Of a stretch of 29,529 bases of DNA, positions 1 through 7,892 are shown piece after piece; within the stretch, counting starts at the first letter, position 1; each line of letters opens with the position of its first letter. A program made the translations under genes and the position numbers. This DNA comes from an uncultured Eubacteriales bacterium. GTDB lineage: Bacteria > Bacillota_A > Clostridia > Oscillospirales > Oscillospiraceae. The notes under the pieces are model-generated. The model worked only from the letters and a program-made list of their open reading frames with translations. It did not search any database and had not been told where the DNA came from. The stretch is from the NCBI GenBank assembly GCA_949739085.1, contig CATIYU010000143.1, positions 1 to 29,529 of the forward strand, in the 5' to 3' direction.

Positions 1-1
1 C

Positions 2-118
2 TCGGAGGCTACCCGCGCCGCCGCCTGTGAGCTGTGCCGCTGCCTGCTGTGGGACGCAGTGGCGGGGTGTGGTATTGGTCCAACAAGCAACGAATCCGTC
101 CGTGCAGATTCGCCTTGA
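2..118 (+). CDS. possible 3' end of a truncated upstream gene
   Basis: An open frame enters from the left edge and runs 38 codons to a TGA at 116-118, with three cysteines and a Ser/Asp/Pro-terminated tail. I recognise no family and the segment is too short to judge. It is listed only because no other frame in this edge is more convincing. It could equally be non-coding. Confidence 0.2.
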   Translation, partial: SEATRAAACELCRCLLWDAVAGCGIGPTSNESVRADSP

Positions 119-208
119 CAGGGGCCGCGCCCCTATGACCATGCCAGTAGGCAGGGTCAGAACACAAATAGAATTACGAATCTTTTAGGACGACAGCCTA
201 TAGGGCGA

Positions 209-235
209 CGGTCTGCAATCAAAGGAGGCAGACCG
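209..235 (+). promoter_or_regulatory. leader hairpin holding the Rep Shine-Dalgarno in its loop
   Basis: A perfect 8-bp inverted repeat, CGGTCTGC (209-216) and GCAGACCG (228-235), encloses an 11-nt loop that carries AAAGGAG (221-227). The ATG of the Rep-like gene follows two bases later (238). Such a structure could gate ribosome access or serve as a Rep-binding site for autoregulation or as an origin stem. The structure is seen directly; the role is inference. Confidence 0.45.
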
Positions 236-237
236 CC

Positions 238-1014
238 ATGTCCAAATTCAAAAAAATTATCGTTGCAGGCCCGCTGGTGGTGGAGGCGGTTTATCCCGCA
301 CCCCACCCGCGTGACAGCCGGACCGTTCGCCAAGGGAAGAAGGCGCTGTCCTCCCAAGCCCAGCAGATGATGAACCTGAAGTACGCCTATCAAAAGCTGG
401 AGCTGCTGATTGCTGCCAATTTCGGGCAGCGGGATATATACGCCACCTTGACCTATGATAATGCTCACCTTCCAGAGAATCGTCAGGAGGCACTGAATAA
501 AATCAAGGCATTTCTGAAGCGGTTGAGGAAGGCCCGAAGGGACAAAGGGCAGGAGCTGCGGTATATCTACGTTACCGAGCACAAGCACCGGCATGAGAAC
601 TTCTATATGGATGGACGATGGCACCATCATATTCTAATCAATGCCACCGGAGAGGACTATGACCTGATCCGACAGCTATGGGGGCAAGGAAATATTGAGT
701 TTCGCTCCATCCGGGTGGATAAAGAGCGGCACTTTGAATCCTTGGCCCGATACTTCTGCAAGGAGCAGCGGGACAAACTGGGGCTCCGCCTCTGGTCCGG
801 GAGCCGGAACCTGCGCAAGCCTGAACGGGAGTGCTTCCGGGTGCCGGACAATACGCCGCTGAAGATACCGCCATCCAGCAGGGCCATCCCCCTGATGGAT
901 ACCGGCAATGTGGATACGGTCTATGGGAACTACCGCTATATAAAGTACATTGCCAGGAGCGGGCTTGCCATTCCCCGCCCAAAGGCGAAGCACAGACGGC
1001 GGCGCGTGAAATAG
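238..1014 (+). CDS. HUH-type rolling-circle replication initiator-like protein
   Basis: This 258-aa protein has the three hallmark motifs of single-tyrosine HUH endonucleases. Motif 1 is the strand YATLTYDN near residues 68-75. The metal-binding His motif RWHHHILI lies at 127-134 (HxH at 129-131). A candidate catalytic Tyr172 followed by Lys175 (RYFCK) is motif 3. The layout resembles microvirus VP4 replication proteins and related Firmicute prophage Reps. The known reaction of the family is nicking one DNA strand at an origin through a 5'-phosphotyrosine. The C-terminus is strongly basic (KHRRRRVK). The ATG at 238 follows AAAGGAGG. It lies upstream of the packaging module, so a role in phage replication is likely but inferred; domestication for another use is possible. 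Confidence 0.72.
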   Translation: MSKFKKIIVAGPLVVEAVYPAPHPRDSRTVRQGKKALSSQAQQMMNLKYAYQKLELLIAANFGQRDIYATLTYDNAHLPENRQEALNKIKAFLKRLRKARRDKGQELRYIYVTEHKHRHENFYMDGRWHHHILINATGEDYDLIRQLWGQGNIEFRSIRVDKERHFESLARYFCKEQRDKLGLRLWSGSRNLRKPERECFRVPDNTPLKIPPSSRAIPLMDTGNVDTVYGNYRYIKYIARSGLAIPRPKAKHRRRRVK

Positions 1015-1078
1015 CTTTTTATTAAATTTTTCTGCCTTGATAACAGTATTAACTTTAGGGAAAGGAGTGTGCCAGGCA

Positions 1079-1282
1079 TTGCAAACACATGAAAAATGTG
1101 GTAAGATGCTGACAGTACGAGAGGGCTGGCTGGTGTGTCCCCGCTGCCGGAGGAATGGCCGGGTGATGAAGATCCGGCCGGACGCCGAGGGAGAGAGGCT
1201 GACCGCCTACTGCCGCCTCTGCAAAAAAGAATTTCTGATCGACATTCACAAGGGCGAGTGCTTTGAGAGCCAAGGCCAGTGA
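1079..1282 (+). CDS. small cysteine-rich KTR-type zinc-ribbon protein
   Basis: This protein of about 67 aa carries two CxxC knuckles, CPRC and CRLC, separated by about 28 residues, followed by KKEFLIDI. This matches the Cys_rich_KTR family of small proteins found in clostridial mobile elements; their function is unknown and zinc binding is inferred from the cysteines. The start is uncertain. TTG 1079 sits 11 nt after AAAGGAG (1061-1067), whereas ATG 1106 has a poor ribosome site but gives a start just before the conserved REGWLVCPRC segment. Its stop codon overlaps the left arm region of a strong terminator, so it ends the transcript that includes the Rep-like gene. Confidence 0.7.
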   Translation: MQTHEKCGKMLTVREGWLVCPRCRRNGRVMKIRPDAEGERLTAYCRLCKKEFLIDIHKGECFESQGQ

Positions 1283-1320
1283 TGAACACAGCGATGTGTC
1301 GTCATTGGCCTTGGCTTTTT
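1268..1320 (+). terminator. rho-independent terminator after the KTR gene
   Basis: AGCCAAGGCCA (1268-1278) pairs perfectly with TGGCCTTGGCT (1306-1316), and the inner bases (ACACA with TGTGT) extend the stem. A run of five T follows at 1316-1320. The left arm lies inside the last codons of the KTR gene. It separates the Rep/KTR transcript from the packaging genes. Confidence 0.8.
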
Positions 1321-1461
1321 GTTTTGCCCGCGGCGGTCTCAGGGCGTGGAGGTGATAGCCCACGGCGAGGCGGCCCGGCCAGCAAAAAGCGCGGGTCCTT
1401 CTTGGGAAATCGGCGGGTGCGGGGCAGGGAAGGCGCGTCCTTTCTGCCCAGAAAAACAAAA

Positions 1462-1493
1462 TTTTTTCATGCGTTTTCGTTTCGTTTTTCATG
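1462..1493 (+). repeat. T-rich direct repeats in the pre-terminase gap
   Basis: TTTTTCATG occurs at 1463-1471 and again at 1485-1493, 22 bp apart (about two helical turns). Between them are three tandem CGTTT-type units (1472-1489). In a GC-rich phage this T-rich island stands out. It may be a protein-binding or packaging site; no function can be assigned from sequence alone. Confidence 0.4.
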
Positions 1494-1508
1494 GAAAACA
1501 GCGATTTC

Positions 1509-1528
1509 TTATCCCCCTACGGGGATAA
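1509..1528. promoter_or_regulatory. perfect palindrome upstream of terminase
   Basis: TTATCCCC (1509-1516) and GGGGATAA (1521-1528) form a perfect 8-bp dyad around a 4-base centre. It lies in the 305-bp gene-free stretch 1321-1625 and could be an operator, a small RNA hairpin in the late leader, or part of a cos/pac site. No clear sigma-70 promoter is visible beside it. Confidence 0.4.
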
Positions 1529-1554
1529 CAGGCAAAAAGCAGCGCGGCAAAAGA

Positions 1555-1597
1555 GCGAAACCCACCGGCACGCAAACAGCGAAACCGGCGGGCACGC
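1555..1597 (+). repeat. 19-bp imperfect direct repeat before the small terminase gene
   Basis: The units at 1555-1573 and 1579-1597 match at 16 of 19 positions; both begin GCGAAACC and end GGCACGC, with a 24-bp period. They end about 28 bp before the small terminase start. Repeated sites in this position are typical of terminase recognition elements in cos/pac phages, so this is a candidate packaging site. That role is inference. Confidence 0.4.
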
Positions 1598-1625
1598 TCT
1601 GCCGGGGCCGGGAGAGGAGGGGGCC

Positions 1626-2210
1626 ATGGCCAGAAAAGCGGCCACAGCGGCGGTAGAGAAGGCGGAAATCCTGACGGCGGTCCCGGACTGGGCCGACGCC
1701 GGCGCCATCGGCGCACTGGTGGGCCTCAGCGAGCGGCGCATTCAGCAGCTCACCCGCTCCGGCGTTCTGGAGACAGAGCCCCCGCCAGGGCGCAAGGCCC
1801 GGAAGTACCCTACCTGCAAGACAATCCAGCGATACATCGCCCACATCAGGCAGCGGGCCCAGGATGACGCAGCCGGCGAGTCCGAAGCCACAGAGCTGTC
1901 ACTGAAGAAGCTGAAGGCCGAGGTGGAGCTGAAGGAGAGCCAAGGCCAGCTCCACCGGCTGAAGACCGCCATTGCTGAGGGAAAGTACGTGGATACAGAG
2001 AATGCTGGACGGGATCTGGCGGAGTTCCTGCGCTCCTTCCGGCAGTTCGCCTTGGATCTGCCCGCCCGGGCCGTGCGCTCCATGCCTGGGCAGGTGGATC
2101 CGGTGACAGCAAAAGCCATGGAGAAGGCCATGCGCGGAGAGGTGGAGGCCATGCTCACCGCCTTTACCGACGCCGTCCTTGCCCTAGGAGGGGGTGAGCG
2201 GGCGGGATGA
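1626..2210 (+). CDS. phage terminase small subunit
   Basis: This 194-aa protein has an N-terminal winged-HTH-like segment (ADAGAIGALVGLSERRIQQL, about residues 22-41) that resembles Nu1-type DNA-packaging proteins. A long charged helix follows (LKKLKAEVELKESQGQLHRL) and then a conserved C-terminal helical region. The role is to recognise the packaging site and load the large subunit. I chose ATG 1626 because AGGAGGGGG lies just upstream; the open frame extends back to 1491, but that part is low-complexity and lacks a ribosome site. The stop overlaps the terminase large start (ATGA), so the two are translationally coupled. Confidence 0.75.
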   Translation: MARKAATAAVEKAEILTAVPDWADAGAIGALVGLSERRIQQLTRSGVLETEPPPGRKARKYPTCKTIQRYIAHIRQRAQDDAAGESEATELSLKKLKAEVELKESQGQLHRLKTAIAEGKYVDTENAGRDLAEFLRSFRQFALDLPARAVRSMPGQVDPVTAKAMEKAMRGEVEAMLTAFTDAVLALGGGERAG

Positions 2211-4039
2211 AAAAATATGCTGTCGCACCCTTCTACGCGCCGGAGTGGATCTGGCGGGCCGTGGCGGAGCTGCGTCCCCCGCACCGCCTGCCTGTGTCCC
2301 AGTGGGCGGAGAGGTACCGGGTGCTGCCTCCTGGCAACGCCATCCCAGGCCCTTGGCGCAACAGCGTCACGCCCTACTTGGTGGAGATCATGGACGCCTT
2401 CTCCAACAGCGACGCGGAGAAGATCATCTTCGTGAAGCCCACACAGGTGGGCGGCACCTCCGCTCTGGAGAATATGCTGGGGAGCATGATCTCCCAGGAC
2501 CCGGCTCCCACTATGGTGGTCTATCCCTCGGACGACCTGGCGGAGCGGGTGGTGGAGGCCAAGATCGACCCCATGATAAAGAACTGTACCGTACTGGCAG
2601 AAAAATATTTGGAGCGGGACAGTAAGAAGCTGCGGCTAAAATTCCGCGGCATGACGCTCTATCTCAACGGCGCCAACTCGCCGGCGGATTTGGCCAGCAT
2701 CAACGTGCAGAACCTGTTTTTAGACGAGGTGGACAAGTACCCAGGGGCATCAAAGAGGGAGTCCAACCCGGTGAGCTTGGCCATCGAGCGGACCAAGACC
2801 TACACCACCAACCGCAGGATCTTCCTCACCTCCACGCCCACCCTGAAGACAGGAAACGTCTGGCAGGCCAAGGAGGAGGCCGACGAGGAGCGCCACTACT
2901 TTGTCCCCTGCCCCCACTGCGGACAGTTCATCGAGCTGGTTTTTGCGCAGATCAAGTGGCCGGACAAGGCGGAGATCCCCGAGCGGAAGGAACGGGCGGC
3001 CCGGGCTGTGTACCGCTGTCAGATCTGCGAGGGGATCATCACGGACCGGGACAAGCAGAGGATGCTGCAGGCCGGCCGCTGGCAGACCGTGCGCGGCTCC
3101 CATCAGGGCGCGCGAAGTATCGCCTACTGGATCTCCACTCTCTACTCCCCCTTCACCTCCTTCGCCGATATCGCAGCGGAGTTTCTGCGCTCCTATGGTG
3201 ACTCTGAGCTTTTCCAGAACTTCACCAACAGCTGGCTGGCAATGCCTTGGGAGGACACCAAGCTGATCACCAGTGCGGACTTGGTTCTGGCACGTCAGAC
3301 TGCGGTACCGGAGTTCGTGCTGCCGGAGTGGACGAAGCTGCTCACCGGCGGCGTGGATGTACAGGAAGGCAGCTTCTACTGGACCATCCGGGCTTGGGGC
3401 GACGGGATGACCAGCCAGAATGTGGCCCACGGACAGGTGCTGTCCTTCGACCAAGTGACTGGGATCATGAATCAGGAATATGCCAAGGCCAATGGGGAGA
3501 AGATGCTGGTCAATCTGGCGCTGGTAGACAGCGGCGACCAGACGGATTACGTCTATGAGTACTGCATTGTCAACGCCGACTGGGCGCTCCCCTGTAAGGG
3601 GGTGGCCTCCGGACAGTCCAACTACCGGATCTCCACCATCAACAAGGCAGGGAGCCGGGCCAACGGGATGCAGCTGGTGCTGATGGACGGCGGGAAGTAC
3701 AAGGATATGATTGCCGCCCGGATGCGGAAGGAGAATGGCCGGGGCTCCTGGATGGTGCATAAGGACTGCGATCTGGACTATGCCGAGCAGGTGACGGCGG
3801 AGCACAAGGTGGCCCAGAAATCCGGAGGGCGCTCCGTTCTGCGCTGGGTGCCCAAGATGTCCCACGCAAACAACCACTACCTCGACTGTGAGTGTATGGC
3901 GGCCTGCGCAGCGGATATTCAGGGGGTGCGCGGCCTCGGCATGGAGGTGCAGGAGAGCGCACCGCCGGCACCCGCGCCGCAAACACCCCAGGCGCCTCAG
4001 GAGGAGGCTTGGATTCGTAGCAATGAAGATTGGATTTAG
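2207..4039 (+). CDS. phage terminase large subunit, GpA family
   Basis: This 610-aa packaging ATPase/nuclease is close to the length of lambda gpA. An N-terminal ATPase shows a deviant Walker A (KPTQVGGTSA, 77-86) and Walker B (LFLDEVDKYP, 170-179). A four-cysteine knuckle (CPHC and CQIC) lies near 233-276. The nuclease half contains VDVQEGSFYW and the DSGDQTDYVYEY segment, as expected for the RNase H-like domain. It cuts the concatemer and drives DNA into the prohead together with the small subunit and portal. The C-terminus is Pro/Ala-rich, a likely portal-contact tail. It begins inside the stop of the small subunit gene. Confidence 0.95.
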   Translation: MKKYAVAPFYAPEWIWRAVAELRPPHRLPVSQWAERYRVLPPGNAIPGPWRNSVTPYLVEIMDAFSNSDAEKIIFVKPTQVGGTSALENMLGSMISQDPAPTMVVYPSDDLAERVVEAKIDPMIKNCTVLAEKYLERDSKKLRLKFRGMTLYLNGANSPADLASINVQNLFLDEVDKYPGASKRESNPVSLAIERTKTYTTNRRIFLTSTPTLKTGNVWQAKEEADEERHYFVPCPHCGQFIELVFAQIKWPDKAEIPERKERAARAVYRCQICEGIITDRDKQRMLQAGRWQTVRGSHQGARSIAYWISTLYSPFTSFADIAAEFLRSYGDSELFQNFTNSWLAMPWEDTKLITSADLVLARQTAVPEFVLPEWTKLLTGGVDVQEGSFYWTIRAWGDGMTSQNVAHGQVLSFDQVTGIMNQEYAKANGEKMLVNLALVDSGDQTDYVYEYCIVNADWALPCKGVASGQSNYRISTINKAGSRANGMQLVLMDGGKYKDMIAARMRKENGRGSWMVHKDCDLDYAEQVTAEHKVAQKSGGRSVLRWVPKMSHANNHYLDCECMAACAADIQGVRGLGMEVQESAPPAPAPQTPQAPQEEAWIRSNEDWI

Positions 4040-4052
4040 GAGGGGACAGCCT

Positions 4053-4277
4053 ATGGAGGAGTATTTGCGCCCGGCTGAGATGCTGGCCCAAGTGGATGCC
4101 GCGATTTCCGCCGTGCTGCTGGGTGGACAGAGCTACCGGCTGGGCAGCCGGTCCTTGACCCGGGCGGACTTGGCTATGCTGAAGGCCCTGCGGGACGATC
4201 TGGCGGCACAGGCTGCCCAAGAGGACAGCGGCGGTCTGCTGCCCCGTACTTATGTGGCCCAGTTTGACGGGAGGTGA
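4053..4277 (+). CDS. gpW-like head-tail joining protein
   Basis: This 74-aa protein contains the segment SYRLGSRSLTRADLAML, characteristic of gpW-like joiners (including the DUF6148 type) found between terminase and portal. Family knowledge suggests a role in closing the head and preparing tail attachment. ATG 4053 is preceded by AGGAGGGG (4038-4045), which overlaps the terminase stop; the longer open frame upstream lies in another frame inside terminase. It overlaps the upstream in-frame GTG of the portal gene. Confidence 0.75.
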   Translation: MEEYLRPAEMLAQVDAAISAVLLGGQSYRLGSRSLTRADLAMLKALRDDLAAQAAQEDSGGLLPRTYVAQFDGR

Positions 4278-4282
4278 CCGCG

Positions 4283-5839
4283 GTGAACTGGTTTGACAGC
4301 GCTATCGCCGCCCTTTCCCCCCAAGCGGCCTTCCGGCGGGAGGCTTGGCGGCAGGCATTGGCAGCGCTGCGCAGCTACGACGCCGCCGGCTTTGGTAAAA
4401 CCAACTCCGGCTGGCGGGTGGTCAATGAGAGCGCGGAGCTGACCGACCGGCCGGGTCGGGACGTGGTTCGGGCCCGGGCCCGGGATTTAGAGCGCAACAG
4501 CGACATTGCCCAGTCCGTGCTGCACGCCTATCGGAGGAATGTGGTGGGCCGCGGCTATGCGCTCCGGGCCCTTACTGGGAATGAGGCGCTCGACGCGCAG
4601 CTGGAGCGGACGTGGAAGCGGTGGACCGACGCCCGAAACTGTGACATCACAGGGGAACAGTCCTTCAATGAGATCCTCCGCATGATGGTGGACCGGAAGA
4701 AGGTGGATGGCGGCATCCTGATCCTGTTTCGCTACACCCGGGGCGGAATCGTCCCCTTTAAGCTCCAGTGCCTTGAGGTGGACGAGCTGGATGTGTCCCA
4801 GACCGCCCCCAAGCACCGGGGCAACCGGGTGGTGGGAGGCATCGAGTACGATTCCATCCGCCGCCCTGTGGGCTACTGGTTCCGGCAGTATGATTTAGAG
4901 GGCTACCAGCAGATGCAGCCGGTGTTTGTGGACGCTAAGGATGTGTTCTTTTACAAGAGCAAGCGCCGGCCCAGCCAGCTCCGGGAAATGAGTGACCTAT
5001 CCCCCACCGTCACCCGTATCCGGGATATCAACGAGTTTATCTCAGCTGTGTCGGTCAAGGAGCGTCTATCCGCCATCTTGGCCATCCTAATCAAAAAGGC
5101 CGTCCCTACCGGGACGCTTCCCGGCCGGAGCGCTGTACAGATCCCCGACAAGGTGGATTACGCCTCGCTGCGGGTGCATCCCGGCATGGTGGCGGAGATG
5201 GGACCGGGGGACGACGCGGTGGTGATCGACCCCAAGAACACCGCCACCGACGCCACCGCCTTCCTGAAGACGCAGCAGGGCCTGATCTCCTCCGGCCAAG
5301 GCCTGAGCTATGAGGCCGTCAGCCGGGATATGACGCAGGCGACCTACTCCTCCGCCCGGCAGAACGCCATTGAGGATGAGAGCACCTACGCCGAGGAGGT
5401 GGAACTGCTGTCCACCTTTATGTCTGAGGTCTATGAGGCCTTCGTCATCTCCGGATGGCTCTCCGACCTGTTTATGATCCCGGACTTCTGGGAGCGGAAG
5501 GAGGACTATCTGCATCACACCTGGGTCAAGGCTCCGAAGAAGTGGATCGAGCCGGTGAAGGAGGCCACCGCCAATAAGATTGCCCTGCAAACCGGGCAGA
5601 AAACCTTCCCAGAGCTCTGCGCAGAGTATGGGAAGGACTGGAAGACAGCCATCGACGAGATGGCAGAGGTATTGGAGTACGGCAAGAAAGCCGGAATTGA
5701 TATGGGGGGGATGCTATTTGGTACTACAGCGTCAGGTGGCGGAGAGTCCGCTGCCGGGATCGGCCAGCCGGACAATGACCATGACGGCGGAGGCAGTGAG
5801 GGCACCGGAGGACAAGGACAGCCGGCGGCGGACGATTAG
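4283..5839 (+). CDS. phage portal protein, lambda family
   Basis: This 518-aa protein matches lambda-family portals in length and order. It has an N-terminal segment with VRARARDLERNSDIAQSVLH and NVVGRGYALRA, a central wing (DEL..SQTAPKHRGNRVVGGIEYD) and a stem/crown with SYEAVSRDMTQATYSSARQ. It forms the dodecameric ring at one head vertex through which DNA is pumped. GTG 4283 was preferred to GTG 4274 because GGGAGG lies 8 nt ahead of it. The Gly/Asp-rich C-terminus overlaps the start of the protease gene by 65 nt, an unusually long overlap for this operon. Confidence 0.93.
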   Translation: MNWFDSAIAALSPQAAFRREAWRQALAALRSYDAAGFGKTNSGWRVVNESAELTDRPGRDVVRARARDLERNSDIAQSVLHAYRRNVVGRGYALRALTGNEALDAQLERTWKRWTDARNCDITGEQSFNEILRMMVDRKKVDGGILILFRYTRGGIVPFKLQCLEVDELDVSQTAPKHRGNRVVGGIEYDSIRRPVGYWFRQYDLEGYQQMQPVFVDAKDVFFYKSKRRPSQLREMSDLSPTVTRIRDINEFISAVSVKERLSAILAILIKKAVPTGTLPGRSAVQIPDKVDYASLRVHPGMVAEMGPGDDAVVIDPKNTATDATAFLKTQQGLISSGQGLSYEAVSRDMTQATYSSARQNAIEDESTYAEEVELLSTFMSEVYEAFVISGWLSDLFMIPDFWERKEDYLHHTWVKAPKKWIEPVKEATANKIALQTGQKTFPELCAEYGKDWKTAIDEMAEVLEYGKKAGIDMGGMLFGTTASGGGESAAGIGQPDNDHDGGGSEGTGGQGQPAADD

Positions 5840-6326
5840 TTTCTCCAGCGAAACGCCGTACCGCCGGTATTTTGGCATGGAGATCTTGGACCACGGCCCC
5901 GGCGCTGTGGATCTGAGCCGGCTGAACGAGTCCGGGGTCCTGCTTTTCAACCACGATGTAGACCGTGTGCTGGGAAAGATTCTCCGGGCTTGGGTGGAGA
6001 ATGGCCGTGGCTGTGCCGAGGTGGAGTTTGACACCGACGAGGATGCGGAAAAGATCTTCCGCAAGGTGCAGTCCGGCACATTGAAGACCACCTCGGTCCG
6101 CTACCGGGTGGATGCTTGGGAGGAGGTCAAGGCCGGGGGGGTATCGGCAGACGGGCGCTTCACCGGACCCTGCCAGATTGCCCGGAAGTGGACCCCTCTG
6201 GAGACCTCGATTGTGTCCGTACCGGCTGACGCCACCGTCGGCGTCGGGCGTTCTGATACGGGGGAGCGGGATCTGTCCCTCTGTGAGCGGCAGGTGCAGA
6301 TCAACATCAACAGATTTTGGAGGTAA
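5775..6326 (+). CDS. HK97-type prohead protease
   Basis: This 183-aa protein has the core of prohead proteases: ESGVLLFNHD with candidate catalytic His60, then TTSVRYRV with candidate Ser107, and the conserved EVEFDTDEDAEKIF stretch between them. It would cleave the scaffold part of the capsid precursor during maturation. The start is uncertain: ATG 5775 or 5781 lies inside the portal gene without a good ribosome site, and GTG 5796 is possible, so translation may depend on coupling to the portal. It ends 5 nt before the capsid precursor. In related phages protease and capsid are sometimes fused into one chain. Confidence 0.85.
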   Translation: MTMTAEAVRAPEDKDSRRRTISFSSETPYRRYFGMEILDHGPGAVDLSRLNESGVLLFNHDVDRVLGKILRAWVENGRGCAEVEFDTDEDAEKIFRKVQSGTLKTTSVRYRVDAWEEVKAGGVSADGRFTGPCQIARKWTPLETSIVSVPADATVGVGRSDTGERDLSLCERQVQININRFWR

Positions 6327-6331
6327 GGCTT

Positions 6332-6979
6332 ATGAAAGACAAGTGGATCAAGCGGCAGATGGAGCTTCTCGCCGCTGCCAAGGCGGAGTGCCGCGGTCTG
6401 ACAGCGGAGGAGCAGGCGGAGTTCGACGAGTGCCAGCGGCAGATCGACGCCGGAGCGTCGGATGGCGGTTCCGACGGTGCTGATGGGGAGGGCAGCCGCG
6501 GCGCGGCCTCCAATGTGTCCAACTTGGACACATCCCCGGCGGTAACCCCCGACGGCACGGAGGCGGCCCAGCGGGCTGTCGCGGAGGAGCGTCGGCGGAT
6601 CAGTGACATCATGGCCCTGTGCCGGCAGACCGGCATGGAACCGGAGGAGTACATCAAGAGCGGCGCCGCGTTGGACAGCGTGCGCTCGGCAGCGGTAGAG
6701 CACCTGATCCGCCACGGTGCCCCGGTGATCTCCGGAGTGCGGGACCCGGAGCGGGACAACTTCCGGGACGCCGCCCGGGATGCCCTGCTGATGCAGGCGG
6801 GCCTTGATGTGGCGGAGCCCGCCCAAGGCGCGGAGGAGCTGCGGGGGATGTCCCTGCGGGATATCCTGATTGAGAGCATGGTCCGCTCTGGGGAGGGGTC
6901 CGCCTCGGAGCTCCTGCGCCGCGGTCGGGATGATTTGTGGGATACGGCAGTGCGCCAGTCCCTCTCCCCCACGGCGTAG
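6332..6979 (+). CDS. N-terminal fragment of major capsid precursor (scaffold-like part)
   Basis: This is the first 215 codons of a capsid precursor cut off by an in-frame TAG at 6977-6979. The fragment is highly charged and helical (MELLAAAKAECRGLTAEEQA at the start), with a Gly/Ser linker near residues 45-60. This is typical of an N-terminal scaffolding domain that the protease removes. ATG 6332 follows GGAGG (6319-6323). The frame continues directly after the TAG into the capsid fold, so fragment and remainder are one gene (about 516 codons in all). As it stands the product would be scaffold without shell. Confidence 0.75.
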   Translation: MKDKWIKRQMELLAAAKAECRGLTAEEQAEFDECQRQIDAGASDGGSDGADGEGSRGAASNVSNLDTSPAVTPDGTEAAQRAVAEERRRISDIMALCRQTGMEPEEYIKSGAALDSVRSAAVEHLIRHGAPVISGVRDPERDNFRDAARDALLMQAGLDVAEPAQGAEELRGMSLRDILIESMVRSGEGSASELLRRGRDDLWDTAVRQSLSPTA

Positions 6980-7882
6980 TTCCCCGCCATTTTGGACAAC
7001 GCCATCAAGAAGTCCGTTGTCCAGCAGTATCAGCAGGTCCCCTGTACCTTTGAGAGCTGGACCAGCCGGGGCTCCCTCTCCGACTTCAAGGCCACCAAGG
7101 AGCACGAGTACGCGCTGGGCGGCGGCGACTTCTATAAAGTCTCCGAGGGCGGCGAGCTGAAGCACAGTACCCTCCAGACGGAGCTGCTCCCCACCCGGAA
7201 GCTGGACACCTACGGCACCCAGTTCACCATGACCCGGGAGGCCTTCATCAACGACGATATCGGATTTCTCGCCAATATGCCCGCCCAGTACGCCCGCCGG
7301 GCCAAGCGGAAGATCAACCGCCAAGTCTATGAGCGGGTCTTTGAGAACCCCTCCATCTTCGACGGTGCCGCGCTCTTTGACGCGGCCCACGGGAACCTGA
7401 TTGCCACCGGTTCTGCCCCCAGTATCGCCGTGCTGACAAAGATGATCCAGATGATGGGGATGCAGACCGACCAGTTCGGCGAGAGCATCATGGTGGAGCC
7501 CGCCCACATTATCGTCCCGGTGGGCTGGGGGATGCGACTCTATCAGCTCCTGAACACGGCGGAGATCGACGTGGAGGGGATCGGCAGCCACACGGTAAAC
7601 GTACTGAACAGCAAGTACCACGGCAAGCTCGATGTGATCGAGGAGGGGACGCTGAATGTCCTATCCGGCAGCGGCGCCTGCCCCTGGTTCATGGCGGCGG
7701 ACCCCCGCACGGCAAAGGGCTTGCAGGTGGACTACCTCAACGGCGTTACCACGCCCAATTTCCGGCGCAGCGAGAAGGCCGGCTATTTGGGCTTTATCTG
7801 GGACATCTGGCTGGACTGGGGCATTAATGAGGTGGATTTCCGCGGCCTGCTGCGCAACAACGGCGTGCCGGTGGAGATGTAA
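6980..7882 (+). pseudogene. major capsid protein part, severed by an upstream amber codon
   Basis: Directly after the TAG, and in the same frame, comes FPAILDNAIKKSVV followed by the full shell domain. Its hallmarks are YGTQFTMTREAFINDDIGFL, ALFDAAHGNL and the C-terminal WDIWLDWGINEVDF. This matches Mu gpT-like capsid proteins that often follow or are fused to a prohead protease. No Shine-Dalgarno precedes the first possible start (TTG 6992), so independent translation is unlikely. Expression needs TAG read-through, a suppressor tRNA, or a correct sequence without the stop. Other genes here (terminase, portal, tape measure) end in TAG, so TAG is a real stop in this genome. Confidence 0.8.
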
Positions 7883-7892
7883 GGAGGAGCAT

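Noticed and set aside
115..120. TTGACA near the left edge as a promoter of the Rep gene
   Set aside because: At 16-18 bp spacing the -10 region has no match; the hexamer may be chance in a short leader.
1279..1656. Plus-strand frame of 125 codons between the KTR gene and terminase
   Set aside because: Composition is Arg/Gly/Pro-rich with no family; it runs through the terminator and repeats. The region is treated as non-coding.
6101..7621. A 506-codon open frame on the minus strand
   Set aside because: It lies wholly opposite the protease and capsid genes, has no recognisable domain, and long antisense frames are common in GC-rich coding DNA. The plus strand holds clear virion proteins.
6992..7882. 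Separate capsid gene starting at TTG 6992
   Set aside because: No Shine-Dalgarno precedes it, and the amino acids between the stop and TTG (FPAIL) belong to the conserved capsid start. It is better read as the severed half of one gene.
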